From NCBI GenBank assembly GCA_024362935.1, contig JANCRA010000028.1, positions 7,746,476 to 7,810,475 of the forward strand: DNA of 64,000 nt. The letters run 5' to 3'. The notes under the pieces are model-generated. The model made no database searches and had not been told where the DNA came from. It was given only the letters and a program-made list of their open reading frames with translations. Below, piece after piece: positions 37,803-49,735 of the stretch. The translations under genes and the position numbers were made by a program. This stretch comes from Setophaga petechia (lineage: Eukaryota > Chordata > Aves > Passeriformes > Parulidae). Every line of letters starts with the position of its first letter. The first letter of the stretch is position 1.

Positions 37803-40800
37803 CTAGGAGAAAAACAGGATAAAAACCAAATTAACAATTCAAAAGCACTGTGTTGCTCTGTATTATCCATACCATTATATAAAGATGCTGTAACAGGTAC
37901 TCAGAGAAAATTCTTTTTAGCCAGGACACATCCTTTTAAAAATTCCTTCTTCTGCCACCTTCCCAAGGATTAACACAGTTATGTTCAGATGCATATGAAA
38001 ACAAATGGACTAATAAAAAAAAAATAAACACATCAACATTAATCAATGTTTCCTCCTAATGTATTACCTGAAAAGGTTCACTGATGCCAACTATTGACTG
38101 CAAGTTATTGCTAAAATAACAAAGCAAATATTCTCCTCCCATCTTGGGTATTTCTGAAGCACTCATGTAAACCTGGCAAGAATAAGAACAGGCAATGAGC
38201 AATTTCCACAGCAAAAAAAGTTTCCAAAAAAGCCCTTCAGGACACCATCAAAATCAGTATTTGCTATTTATAAGCACATTTTAAAACGTAAGCTAAAACG
38301 GATGGGGACAGAAATAACTCAGGAAACCATCTGAAAATTAAATCAGGCAGGAGAAGGAATATCCTTCACCATGTCAGGAGGCTGGCTTGGACAAGGAGAA
38401 GGGACCCAGAGTGGCTGAAGGGAAGGGCCAAAGCCAGAGAGCAGCAGAGGGAGTGGAGCTGCCTCCTGGTGGCAACAGCAGAGCAATCCACAAGCTGGGT
38501 TTGCTCCTGTCCCAAGGAGCCACCGTTCCCAATTTCAACTTCTATTTCTTAAGGTAAGTATCTCTGGATATTTATCATTTGCATCAAAATAACAGGGTTT
38601 TTCTTTTGTTTTTCTTTTTTTTTTTTTTTTCGTTTAAATCACTTTAGGTAATCACTACTAGAAGGCTTTGTAGCAGACAGCAGTTTTTAAAGAGGGACCA
38701 AAACATTTAATAGGAAGAATTAGGAAGAGGAATCTTAATAATATTGTTCCCCATTAGCTTTAACTGGGAAGAGGATACAGAACTCCTGAGGGGAAGGGGA
38801 TATGGAACAGACCTCCAATTCTACTCTATGGAAAACTACATTAAAAAGAAATACAACTGACTTCTTTGCCGTCTCTGCTGCAAGAAATTTCATCATCTTC
38901 CACCCAGGCATAAGTAACGTAATCCTTCACATGCCTGAAAGTCACCTGCAGAGAAAGATACAAACTATCAGCTTCCTGATGATGGAAACAAAAGCCATAC
39001 TACATGAAAAACAAAGTTGTGAGAGATGTTCACTGTTTCACTGAAGTAATTAAAACACTCCAAGGACCAAACCATTTTGGGGGCATGCACACATCTTCTG
39101 TTTCTGGGAGGGTGGGACTGCTCTGCTCTCTCACCCTTCCATAGACTTTTATTTTTGTTTTATTTCCACAGCTTTTGCAACATTTTACATCAATAAACAA
39201 CCACATTATCTTAGCAGAGAATTTAAAGGGTGTGGAAGAACTCACATGCTGTAGAGCTAAACTGTCAGCACGCACAAACTAATGGCAATCAAGCACACAA
39301 CTGTTCCACAGAGTCCTGCACCAGCAAGAACCAGTGCTCTAAAACTCCCCAGGACCTCCTGCAGGCACATTCCCCATCCCAGCTGAGGTAACATTACCTG
39401 GAAGAGCCCAATCCAGTCCCAGGCACTGCAGGGGAGCTCAGGTGCTGCGGAGTAGCGCAGGAGAACGTCGTGCTCTGCACTCCACTCACCCTCAGGGCTC
39501 AGCACAACCAGGGGATCTGACACAAGAGGCTTCATCTACACCAAAAAACACAGTTTAAACTCAGTCAAGCCTGTCATTCTTTCAGTTATTCTTCTCTGCC
39601 ACAATTGGACTCTTTAACTGACTGGAAATAACTTGACAGCAATTTGCTGCCTTCACTATGATCAGAATGAAACAGATTATGGCTGAGGAAATCAGCTGCT
39701 GTAAGGTAACACTGAGTGAAACAAACTTTTTCTTAACAACATAACTGGGAAGCACCTCAAGTTTGAAAGTTCCTGTGACAGGTTTGTGATCACTGATGCC
39801 ATAGCTCATGTGACTGACATAGTTATTCAGAATAACAGAAATTTGGTTCTCTTCTTCAGGGAATTCGCCTTCTTTTGATGCAACCTCGCTGAGATTTTTC
39901 ACTTTCCATAGAATTCTATCTGTCCACGCTGGTTTTCTTTTCTTCTCACTGCAAAAATGTAAGGCAAAAAGTGAAATGAGCAGAGAAACAAGTTGCCAAA
40001 AAGCTAAGAATGCTGTGCAAAATCTACCAGAGACTGTGAGATACATATTAATAAAAGGAGGCAATCATATCCAAGCTTCATTTTACAGCTCTGATTAAAG
40101 TGTTCTACAAGCAATGTTTCCTTAATTTGAGGACCATTCAGCACAGATCATGGCTTTCTGAAAGAGGAGTAAAATGAAGGGGAGAAGGACATTTCAGTGG
40201 GTTAGTTGGCTTCATACAGGAAATGATACTTTCTCCTAAAACCCTGTAAAAACATGCATGGATTTAGAGATAATACAGCACTGCCCCAGGCTCCATACAG
40301 ATATTCTGAGAAATGAGGGTGTAAACATAAGGAATGTGTAGGAAGAGTCTGAATGATGTTTGAAATTATTCAAAATATTTGAAAGCAAGTTTCTCTTAAC
40401 AACACAATACAGGACAAACTTGGGTAGCTTATGGTAATCACAGGTGCCACAGCAATGCTTTATTTAGAATTCCTCTAAATTGTACCAGCCTGCATTTCAG
40501 GTTTGCAAGCTACTGCTGTCTCATAACAACAGGCTTTCAAAATTCCATAATCAAGGAAGTTGTGCCTGCAACTGTATTATACATCAAACTGTTATCACAA
40601 TGCAGAGTTTCCTTTTAAACCATATCAATTAACCCAGAGCCCTCTGTGGTTGTCTCTGTAGTGGGAGGAAGGCTTAACTGCAACTCTCTGGATGGGTGGA
40701 TCACTTCAAATTGAAATGGAGAAAAGATCATACCCTATGGAAGGGGAATTAGAATGGACTGGATTGGATTATGAAAGTTAAAAGCAGGATGTGTAAGGAA

Positions 40801-43800
40801 AACTGTCAGTTTAAATATCAAAACCAAGGTCATTTAGTTCAATATTCAACATAATTTTGTTTCATCCTTTCCTACCTTTATTAAAGTGGAAAGATTTTAA
40901 ATTACTAAGGGCCCTTATCCCACTTACTGCAGTAATTCTATAAACCAACAGAAATCTTTAGGAGATGCCAGATGTCTGCTCTGCTGTGCAGGAAATACCA
41001 AAAGAACAGCTTAAGGTAAAACACTCCCTGTTTCAGAAAAAATGGAATATTAGATGGCAAACAAACCCTCAGAATTCACACTGATGGAGCATCAAAAATA
41101 AAATTCTCTGGGGTTCAGTACAAGCAACTGCAGAAATAAAAAGTAACTTTTGCAGGGTGCTTGCCTTGAGGTCTGGCTGGTCACCCCACCTGAGCAAAGC
41201 CTCTCTGGGAGCCTGAACAGCAGCAGGATGGACACAGAAAGTGTAACCACACTTTTTGTTCTCTAATCAGCCAATGCAGACAACCAGGCTGTGAATCATT
41301 TGTAAAATGTGCAGGTCTGGATTATTTCAAGTATTTTTTTAAGATGGGTTTACTGCTGGTCCCATTACATCTCGTTATATTAAATTAGGGAGCAAAATGT
41401 CTTTGGGTCCACATGAATAAACTTCCAATATTAAGTGCAACAGCAGAGTAGATAACACTGCAGCTTTCAGACAGGTTAAGAAAATTCCTAAAGAAAATCA
41501 GCTGTCATCTGATTTTCAAATATTTCATAAAAATCAAAGCAAAAGCTCAGATGGAGCCTTGTTTTGATTCTGAAATATTTTAAAAAATCACTACAAAATT
41601 CAGAAAGTTCTCTTCTTACTTAAACCAAAACAGGGACTTCTGTTCTCTGGAAGTAAAGAAAAAGATCAGTACAAAACCCTGTTTGGACAGGAACTTATCC
41701 TTCTGTGGAAACATAAGACTAATACTAAACAAACACACTTCAATATCACAGAAAAACTCTGGAAATTTAAGATACCCCATCTTCAACTTAAAGTAATCAA
41801 TAAAGACAAATATACATTAATTTTCAAATACCAGCATATCAAATGAAATGCTTAAAGAGAGAAGAGAAGCAAAACTGATATACAATTATTATTTTGCTCC
41901 TTTTTGACAACCAATGAGCACTTTTAGAAGGAAAGAACAAAACAGAAGCAGCTTAAACAAGTGCTCATTTATTTTGTTAATGTGGTCTTTCCAAAAAGGC
42001 AGCTGGGTTATTTCATTACTTCCCTTGTACAATCAGCAGACCCCAGCTTCTTCAGCCAAAAATATTCATTTATTCAGATTTGATCAATCCAAGCCTAACA
42101 GAACACCTCAACAGCCCCAGTGCACACAGGAAATTCAGGTTTGCTGATTACTAAAGTGATATTTAACCAAGCACCACATTCACTCTCATATTCCTCATCT
42201 AAACTCATTTTATCTTTTACCTTGTGTCATAGATCTCCGAGTCAAGGTCAAACTTGTAGGTGGGCTTAAACTCCAGAGGACCCTCTTTGAATTCCTTCAG
42301 AAATTCTTCCTTCTTTTTGGCCATATTTAACTGCAGAAATAAAAAGTAACTTTTAAAGATTCTGTTTAAAAAATCAGAGCCTAAAGGATGATTGGGAAAG
42401 CATCTTCCAAGAATTCAACACAACAGTGAGTGCAACATTGGAAAGGTAAACTCAGAAGGGTCTCTTTGTTATAGCCAGAACTCTTGACACAATCCATCTA
42501 AAAGTTTTGAGGTAATTCTACCCAAAACATCCAGAATAATGTTGTCTTAAAAAAAGATGCAAAGAGAAGAGAGATACAAAGGTGAGAACAACTGACAAGA
42601 CATGAAGTTCAAAGAAATCTCCAGTCAAACATGAGCATTGCAAATGAGTAAGAAATAGCACAAAAGCAGAAAAAAATTGCAATTAATTGGGGCTTATGAC
42701 CACCTCATGTTCCACCTCGTGACTGCTCTGAGTTTGTGTTCTTTAACAGAAATCAGAAGCTCAAGGTGTAATTTAACTACCACGTTGTGTTTGTGTGCAT
42801 TAAAACCAAAACCAAACCCCCAGAGTGACTGAGCCAACCCACCTGGTCCTTTTCCCAGAGCAGACTGAAGCGTTTGTTATTGATTGATTCTCTGACAAAG
42901 TGTATCCCATAATCTGCTATCCGGAAGTTTAAGTCTCCAAACCAGAAGAGAAGCCTTAAAACCAAACCAAGATGCATCAAACAAGGAAGATTTATATGAA
43001 TCTATTAACTCAAGGGAGGAATTTGACAGAATGTTAACCATTACCATTACACTAATTAGGTGCTCTAATCACTTTTATTACTTAATGCAAACTGCTTTAA
43101 CACAGACATTAAGTAGCTATAGATAAGCTTACAAAGGGACAACCTGCTGCTAAACATAACAAAATTTGAAGTAATTGAAACAGTAAATTAAGTCCCTTGC
43201 ATTGTTGCTGCTTGGTTATTACTGCCTGAATATTAACTTCTCCTGTGTCTTACATCTCTGAACATTTAACAGCAACCGAAAGGATTTTTGGTATAAACAG
43301 GATTTAGCTTCTAAAGCTTTCCTGCATGGCAGGTACAGTCAATATGCTAACAAATGAATGTAATTAGAGACTGGAAGAGAACAGTCTTGTAAAACAGACA
43401 TCTGTCTTTCAGGTTATCTTTTCCTCCTAGAGTTCAGGGTCAAGGTTGAAGGGGCATTTAAAATAAAATGATGGATGAAAAACCCAAACCCAAAACTCTT
43501 CAGCGCAAGAAGAGATAAATAGATAATAGATAGAAACAACACAGAACTGAGTGAACAACTCACTCATGGTCCAAGGGACTTGGAATATCCTCTCCTTCAA
43601 ACTGCATTTCCAGAATTTTCTCGAAGTCATCCAGTCTCTGCTCGGTGTTCTCTATGTGGGCTGGCAGGTGGCAGTTCATGAAGCAGATCGTGTGCCCAAA
43701 GAGGGACATGCGGACACCGACTCCTCCTTTGTTCCCCTGCCATGGGAGATGAACAAACCTTCCTGAAACTTTCCTGCAAATGGAACTAACACCACCTACA

Positions 43801-46800
43801 ACCTTTTAATTCTTGCACTTAAGATTTAAATCAGTACAATCTCTTTCTGCACAACTTGTTGTGTATCAGCAAATAAACTGAAATCTGAAATTCCGGTCTG
43901 CGCTGCACATGAGCTTCAAACAAACGAGTCTGCTTGTCAGGTAATTAATTTTTAATGAGGCCACATCCTCTCTGTGCCAGCAGGGAGCCATGGAGAGGCA
44001 CAGGGCAGCAGCAGCAGGGAGCAGAGGCAGCCCTTACCCAGTAGCCGAAGAGGCCCGTGCGGGTGTAGTGGGTGTGGACGTCCCGGATGAAGGGGAGGTG
44101 CACGTGCTTCACAAAGATCAGGAGCAGCAGCCCCTGCATGCGAACCGAGGAGAGCTGGGAGACAGAAAACAAGAAATGGTCATGTCCAGGAGTTCCCTGG
44201 CTTTACTTCACTGGAGCTTTTAGGTGAAGAAGGCCACAGCAGAAGTCATGCAATTCCCTCAGCAAGCCTGGCCTCAATACTGTGACACAGTAAATGCAAA
44301 CTCGTTTCAGTGCTGTGAAAAACATATTATAAACAAATCTGATCAATTCCTCAGCTAATTAACACAGCTCCAACATTATATTGCACTCTGAAGTCGACCT
44401 CAAAACATGCACCTGCCCAAACCTCTTTAAAGACTTTTCCTCTGCCTCACCAGCCTTTAAGAATCCTATTCATGAAGGACCAAATCCTTCACTTTTCATT
44501 AAAAGCTTTATAACTCACACCTACAAGTCCTCCAACAGCAGCAGCTTTTTCAAACTGAAGCACCCTTGAGCAGATCATTAAATATTCTAAATGCCTTCAA
44601 AAGCACAGCAGTCAATTCCAGACATCTGCAAAAACAATGAGCTGCAAACAGCAGAAACTCCTGCCTTGCAGTGCCTGTAAAAACTGATTTATCAAACACT
44701 TGGAGAGCATATAAGACATGGGGTTTTTGTGGTTTGGGGGTTTTTTGGTTTGTGTGTGTGGAAACAGTCTAATAAAGATGTTCTTCATTGAACATTTATG
44801 GACTTTACAATGATCCTGGCATGAGACACAAAATTCATTGTGTTTTAATGATCATGATTCAATTTAAAATACAGGCATTGAAATACATTAACTGTAGTTC
44901 AATTTTATGCTGGATTAATTTAGAAAAAGACCACATTAGAATAAAACTGACTATACAACTGCTGGAGAAGCACAAAAAATTCAGCCCAAAATTTAAAACA
45001 GAATTCCTCTTTTGTCTCCCTATCTACACAACAAAATTATTTCAGAATATATTTTAATGTTCTCATTGTCCTTGAACCCAACAAAATACCCCACAGAATA
45101 CTGAAACAATGGACTGCAATCACTAATGATACATAAATATTTTAGTAGTCAGCATTCTCCTTCCCATAATTACATTCATGAGGCACCAAGATCTTCCAGT
45201 CCCTTTATTATTTATTTGCTTTATTTCACTCTGCCAAGTCCCCAGAGGTTTCTCAAGATCCACAGGACCTGAGCACAACAAGGCACTGCCCCCTCCCCTG
45301 CTGGAAGCAGCACCAGTCCCACCAGCCCTCAGAGCCAAACCAAGCACAGCCCTGGCACAGAGGGAACAGGATCCTGGTGGAAGAATGGACTGTGAGCAGC
45401 TGAACACTCTGAAAACAGACCCTGCTACTGAGGGGACAGAATGTCCCAGGGGTGACACCTCTCCCTCCACACCCAACCTCAGCACAGGTCAGCCAAGGGC
45501 TAAGTGCTCCTGTCCTGCTCAGCCAAATTCCTGCCTGAGTCCTGGGCTGACCTGTCCTTGCTGCCTGCTTTGATTCTGACCCGGCCTGACAGCTCCCCCT
45601 TATTACTGCAGCTAATCGAGTCCTGCTGGAAGCCATTAGGTGGCAGCATCCATTCATTAGTGTGCTCCAAACTGCCTCTGTAATAAATTAGAATTCAAAA
45701 TCAGCCAGGCATACCAGCAGGAATTCTTTTAACTGTGTGGACACAGGGCCTGAATGTCAGCCCACGGCCAGATTTTGAATTTTTATCAGCAATGACTTAG
45801 GCCAGAGTGAACAATGTGGGGTTTTTTTCCTTTTTGTAATTCCCAATGGGTCCTTTGTTGTGTTTAATTACAATTAAAAGAACAGCACAACTACTGAGTC
45901 TGATTAGCATGCAGATAATGCAATCACCTCAGCAAAATCAGCCAGAAATAGTGCTTGGTTTAGAAAATCACTACAAAAGGCTTTTAATTTCTCTTTACTA
46001 GAGAAATCCAGGATATCTTCCTACGTTTATTGTTGGCATTATTAACATACCCAGTACTTTAGCTGCTCTTATGACCCCAAAATCTTATCATTTAAATTCC
46101 CATATAATGTTATAGGTCTTCAACCAAAAAATCAAGCCCTCATGTAAATATAAATATATACACCCACTAATATCCTGTTTTAGACATATGCAATTTGCTT
46201 TCACCTGCAAACAAATTGGAAAAAGAAAAAAAAACCATAAAGGAGCCTTACCAATCTTAATGAAAATCACTGCCATTGCTTGGGATATTTATAGTGCAAG
46301 ACTACATTAGAAGCATCACAATACAGTTCCCCAATATTGCACAGAGCAAAAAACTTTTCTACAAACAAGAGAGAGATAAAGATATTGTGGCCACAAGAAA
46401 TCTGCTGTTCAGTATGAGTACACATCACATGAAAAACAGGAAAACACAGGTGTGATGAAGAATCACCTCTAACATATGTGTACCTATGGAAGTGACAGAC
46501 ACCTGCAAAAACACCATCAACTTTTCTTTTATGAATAATCTAAGGAAAAAAATTAAGACTTTTACTTCAGTGCTGTGACATGTAAGAGTGGTGTAAATAA
46601 TTACCTTGATATATCCCAAGGGAGACAAGACAGTCATGAAAAAAATGCTCCATGGATCATCAAATGCCAGGTCAGACAGAAAATTTGTGATTTTTGAATT
46701 CACCTCCTGTAAGCTGAATACATCACAATTACTCACATTGCACCAGTTGGTTTGGACAGAATTCACAGGAACTTTGCAGAACACAGACCCCAGAAAATTC

Positions 46801-49505
46801 TTGCAGTTCAGTTTCTTATTCAAGCAGTTTAACCCACACACAGATCTAACACATCTGACACTGAGTATAATAAAATTAAAGGTTGTATACACCTGATGAG
46901 TTTAAGACAATGCCAGACTCAAGATATGTTATAAAAACCCAATTGTCCGGACTTCAGAATTTCAACATAGTTTGGAAAACACAGTAGCAGATTGTGCCTA
47001 ACATGCTTGCACTAATTCCCTTAAAAGATGCTGAATTTCCAATAACTTTCATATCAAAATGAACAAGCTAACAAAAAAACAGCAGTCTCAACTTTTTGCA
47101 TGTTTAGAAAAGATATTCTGCATTCTGTCATCACACAGCAGCAGCCAACTGCTATAAATCATCTCTGCTCCAAGTCAGTCCCCTGTTAGTTAGACTAAGT
47201 TAGTCTTCACCCTCTGGTAGCAGTAGTGTTAAACCATCTCCCAGGCAGTGATTCACATCACACAGTCCAAAACAGACCACGCTGAGACCCAGCAGTTTTG
47301 CAATGAACTCACAAAGCAAGTTCTTTCATATCACTCACCCTATAACGTACATGTCCGTGGTGGGGCCCAGCGAGTTGAGCTGAAGCAAACTTGTGACATC
47401 AGGAGGGGGAGAAGCTGTGCCCACATTCCAGGTAACTAAATGTAATCTAAAAACAAACAGAAACCACACAAAACCAATGCTAAAATTGAAATGTGGACAG
47501 GCAACCAACTCTATCTTGAGTTGATGAAAAGTGACAGAAGTTCTATTCGCCAACCCCGACACCGCCACGAAAAAAACCAACTGCAGGCAGCGAAACCTGA
47601 ATTCTTGCCCCTTATCCTTCATCTTTTTGCCCCAGATGAGGAAAGCTTCATCCAGAGTGCGAGACACTTCCTCGTGGATCTCGTCATCGGAGCTGATGTC
47701 CTCCACGCAGGCCATCAGCTGGGCCACCCTGTGCCGGAGCTGCAGGCGCCCGCTGGAGCCGGTGCTGCTCAGGCTGCCGGAGCGGCTCCGGCCCCGCTCC
47801 GCCTCGGCCAGGGACAGCCCCAGAGCTGCATCCTCGCTGCCCGGCGATGCCATCTGCTCCCACCGACAGCTACACCCTGAAGGACTGGCCCATTAAAGCC
47901 AAGAGATTGATAAGGGTTTTCCAGATCTTGTGGAATTCAGCATTCAAAAGGACAAATGGAGGTGCAGCAATGCTGGAAAAAAAAACCTGTGGTGTTTTCA
48001 CCGTGCTGGCTGGGCTGTTACAAAAGCTGCAATTCACACAGTGATTTTTTTTTTTTTTTCATAATAGATTTAACGTGGTTAATTCTACGAGCTCAGGGTT
48101 TAAAAGAATTTATTGTTGATTTGTTAATCGATCATGTGCCTGTCTGCAGGCAAGGAGAAATGTAATCTCCAGCTCCCAAACATTCAAAGTTCTGAGCAGA
48201 ACCAAGCAAAGCCACTGATTCTCAACACTCACATCACAGCACTGCTGGTTCTTTACAAAATGGTTATTTCAGTACCAGAGCTTCTAAAAACAGATTCACT
48301 TTATTGTCAGTCTTGTTACATGACAGAGAGGGTTAAAAAATAATAAATCTTACAGTTCTATAATGACCTTAATCACTGATAATTAGTGAACCCCATCAAT
48401 ACACCCATTATTAAGGCTGTGTTTTTATCCCACAATCAACTGCCTGCTCAAGGTGACGTATAGAGAAATGGATACAGAAAAGCTGGAAAACAACCTTGCA
48501 CAATAGATTAAAATGATACATAATTTTCCTCACTAATAGTGTATCTTTGTAAGGCTATGCTGAAGTCACAGGAAAGCTACTCCAAAACAAATTTCTAGGG
48601 GAAAAAAAATGTAGGTAGGCTGCAGATCTAATTTTGCCACTGGAGATGGCACTTGGGAACGCTCTCCAGTTACTAATTTTGTAAGACAATTACCTGATTA
48701 AACAAAACTGAAATAACGTTGAAGCCATCAGTCATTACAGACAGAAATGCAATTCCTCAAGGTGCCCAGTGACCACAGCACTGACAAAAACACAGATCTC
48801 AGAGGCAGAAACAAACACTGTCCTAAATACAAGCAACCTACTAAAGTCATTATTTAGCATCACCGCTGCTGATCCTCAAATGACTCAATAGCGGAGAATT
48901 GCTCAGGGTCACAGTGCTCATAATAAAGCCTTCAAAGGATTTTTAAGACATTTGAGCTCTTGTCAGCTTGTTAGTTTGGCTGTTTACATTTTCCTGTCGC
49001 AGGCTGTTACCCAAATCCCATCTAAGCAGGTTTCTGAAGGGAAGGAATCGAGCCCGGACAGGAAACCGACAGAGAGTGAAGAAACATTGTAAAAACACCG
49101 TAAAAGCAGAAGCTCAGTGTTTACTCAAGCATCTTCTTCCCCAGGGAAAGTGACAAGCTCTTGACAGCCGGTACATGACAGAAGTGCAGATGCTCGTGCC
49201 CTCACACAACACATTAACAGAGCTCCGGGAAGCCCCGAGCACCCCGAAATGCCCCATAAACCTCCCTGAATCACCTTCCACACCACAAAATCAGCTTTTC
49301 TCCTCTATTTCATATGACTACGCCACGCCGCCAGTTTGTGTAATTCTGTGCTAATAAGCACACGCACACAAACACACAAGTTTCGCTAATTCTCTCCCAT
49401 TTACGTAACCGCTCGCGGCTACTTTTCGGAGCCGCCCTCAGCCCCGCGCCCCTCCGCGCCCCCCACTCACCTCAACTCCTTGGTGGGAAGGCCCGCGGTC
49501 TCCAT
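37686..49505 (-). CDS. INPP5K: INPP5K, inositol polyphosphate 5-phosphatase K (SKIP), whole gene
   Basis: INPP5K removes the 5-phosphate from PI(4,5)P2 and PI(3,4,5)P3 at the ER and at membrane ruffles, damping insulin signalling; human loss causes a muscular dystrophy with cataract. Twelve coding exons on the minus strand join with consistent phases into 466 residues (human 448): 49505-49471, 47446-47339, 46713-46605, 44154-44038, 43736-43564, 42954-42843, 42330-42221, 39948-39756, 39535-39398, 38945-38862, 38172-38068, 37802-37686. Catalytic signatures are in order: WNVGTA (18-23), GLQEV with the metal-binding Glu (48-52), GNKGGV (124), NCHLPAH (144), [10 protein letters not shown] (184), PTYKFD (241), [10 protein letters not shown] (260) and SDHKPV (307). 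A SKICH domain (about 320-440) follows, then a short acidic tail. The start METAGL was chosen by human exon structure and phase; an in-frame ATG lies 56 codons upstream. Confidence 0.96.
38068..38172 (-). CDS. INPP5K: INPP5K exon 11
   Basis: Acceptor TGCCAG|GTT, donor CAG|GTAATA, 35 codons. Encodes [20 protein letters not shown] and [15 protein letters not shown], the end of SKICH (human ..[22 protein letters not shown]). Confidence 0.93.
38862..38945 (-). CDS. INPP5K: INPP5K exon 10
   Basis: Acceptor CTGCAG|GTG, donor GAA|GTCAGT, 28 codons. Encodes [19 protein letters not shown] and ISCSRDGKE, the middle of SKICH (human ..VNDYVSYAWVGDSK). It is too short to be obvious as an open frame. Confidence 0.92.
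39398..39535 (-). CDS. INPP5K: INPP5K exon 9 (SKICH domain start)
   Basis: Acceptor TGTAG|ATG, donor CAG|GTAATG, 46 codons in phase 0. Encodes [18 protein letters not shown] and ..[11 protein letters not shown], matching the start of the human SKICH domain (KPLVSAPLIVL; SPWDWIGLYK). Confidence 0.95.
39756..39948 (-). CDS. INPP5K: INPP5K exon 8
   Basis: Acceptor TTGCAG|T, donor GAG|GTGCTT. Encodes (S)[16 protein letters not shown], an acidic linker, then [20 protein letters not shown]. Contains the PAWTDRILW and SDHKPV catalytic motifs. The region [15 protein letters not shown] is a variable loop that differs from human. Confidence 0.95.
39949..42220 (-). other. INPP5K: INPP5K intron 7
   Basis: A 2.3-kb intron, A/T-rich, with no further exon recognised. 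It contains at 41126-41151 an exact 26-base copy of the exon 7 acceptor region. Confidence 0.7.
42221..42330 (-). CDS. INPP5K: INPP5K exon 7
   Basis: Acceptor TTCTGCAG|TTA, donor ACAAG|GTAAAA. Encodes [17 protein letters not shown] and [19 protein letters not shown]. The 26 bases across the acceptor recur at 41126-41151 in the following intron. Confidence 0.95.
42843..42954 (-). CDS. INPP5K: INPP5K exon 6
   Basis: Acceptor TTTTAAG|G, donor CAG|GTGGGT. Encodes [19 protein letters not shown] and [22 protein letters not shown] is the central catalytic motif of 5-phosphatases. Confidence 0.95.
43564..43736 (-). CDS. INPP5K: INPP5K exon 5
   Basis: Acceptor GGCAG|GGG, donor GA|GTGAGT. Encodes [19 protein letters not shown], then [19 protein letters not shown], ending DIPSPLDH. 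Carries the GNKGGV and NCHLPAH active-site motifs. Confidence 0.95.
44038..44154 (-). CDS. INPP5K: INPP5K exon 4
   Basis: Acceptor TCCCAG|CTC, donor TGG|GTAAGG, 39 codons. Encodes [20 protein letters not shown] and ..TRTGLFGYW, closely matching human INPP5K. Confidence 0.95.
44155..46604 (-). other. INPP5K: INPP5K intron 3
   Basis: A 2.45-kb intron. A moderately GC-rich patch at 45240-45600 has open frames on both strands (up to 134 codons) but no similarity or splice support. I saw no repeat family. Confidence 0.6.
46605..46713 (-). CDS. INPP5K: INPP5K exon 3
   Basis: Acceptor TTCAG|C, donor AAG|GTAATT. Encodes (G)[17 protein letters not shown] and ..[13 protein letters not shown]; the Glu of LQE is the conserved Mg-coordinating residue of the family. 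Confidence 0.95.
47339..47446 (-). CDS. INPP5K: INPP5K exon 2
   Basis: Acceptor TTTTTAG|A, donor GG|GTGAGT. Encodes [11 protein letters not shown] and ..TTDMYVIG, the start of the 5-phosphatase fold including the first conserved motif (TWNVGTA). Confidence 0.95.
47597..47853 (-). CDS. INPP5K: INPP5K alternative first exon (85-residue N-terminus)
   Basis: Inside intron 1, a GC-rich open stretch on the minus strand starts [20 protein letters not shown], continues through a Ser/Gly-rich segment, and has an acidic/helical part containing [18 protein letters not shown] and [13 protein letters not shown]. It ends in ..TTCAG|GTTTCG, two bases into a codon. This is exactly the phase of exon 1, so splicing to exon 2 (47446) yields ..[13 protein letters not shown] and a 540-residue protein. 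The 150-nt intron between has no stop and is a multiple of three, so its retention would also stay in frame. The donor is weak (T at +3). I do not recognise the peptide from human INPP5K. Composition and phase argue for real coding sequence; use of the exon is inference. Confidence 0.6.
47640..47870 (-). promoter_or_regulatory. INPP5K: GC-rich patch over the INPP5K alternative first exon
   Basis: The patch is rich in CpG relative to the A/T-rich intron around it and coincides with the alternative exon. It may be partly a consequence of GC-rich coding sequence and partly an internal promoter; I see no TATA box. Confidence 0.35.
47871..49379 (-). other. INPP5K: INPP5K intron 1, upstream part
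   Basis: A/T-rich non-coding sequence between the alternative first exon and the main promoter, with a T tract at about 48045-48059. No exon recognised. Confidence 0.6.
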
Positions 49506-49735
49506 GCCCGGGGTTCTCGCAGGGAAGCGCTGCCCGAGGGACGGGGAAAGGGCCGGCGGAGCCCCCGGCTCTCCCCTCACTCGGCCCGGCCCGGCCGCGG
49601 CCTCCGCGCCGCCCTCAGCGCTCCGCGCCCATCGGCGCGCGTGACGGGGGCGGGCACGCGCCCTCAGCGCCACGGCGCCCCCTGGCGGCCGGGAGGACCC
49701 ACAGCGGCCTTAGGACGGCACCGACACCTCCCCGT
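49380..49735 (-). promoter_or_regulatory. INPP5K: INPP5K CpG-island promoter
   Basis: Short, dense CpG island surrounding exon 1, with GC-box-like sequence (gggggcgggc near 49646-49655) and no evident TATA box. It lies only about 0.4-0.5 kb beyond the PITPNA polyadenylation signal, so the two tandem genes are nearly contiguous. Confidence 0.8.
49471..49505 (-). CDS. INPP5K: INPP5K exon 1 (main promoter)
   Basis: Encodes [11 protein letters not shown] plus two bases (AG) and then a consensus donor GTGAGT. AG joins the A at the start of exon 2 to make Arg, giving ..[12 protein letters not shown], which parallels the human N-terminus ending RRLSIHVVTWNV. The exon lies in a CpG island. The same frame is open upstream to an ATG at 49673 with an Arg/Ala-rich leader, so a longer N-terminus cannot be excluded. 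Confidence 0.85.

Larger units (their letters stand above)
37803..39397 (-). other. INPP5K: INPP5K introns 9-11
   Basis: Introns at 38946-39397, 38173-38861 and 37803-38067. The middle one holds a T tract (about 38616-38630) and a GA-rich patch (about 38345-38420). I see no further exon or repeat family. Confidence 0.6.

Noticed and set aside
45178..45657. Frames of 120-134 codons in INPP5K intron 3
   Set aside because: Modest GC increase only; no similarity, no conserved splice sites, and the neighbouring INPP5K exons join in phase without it.
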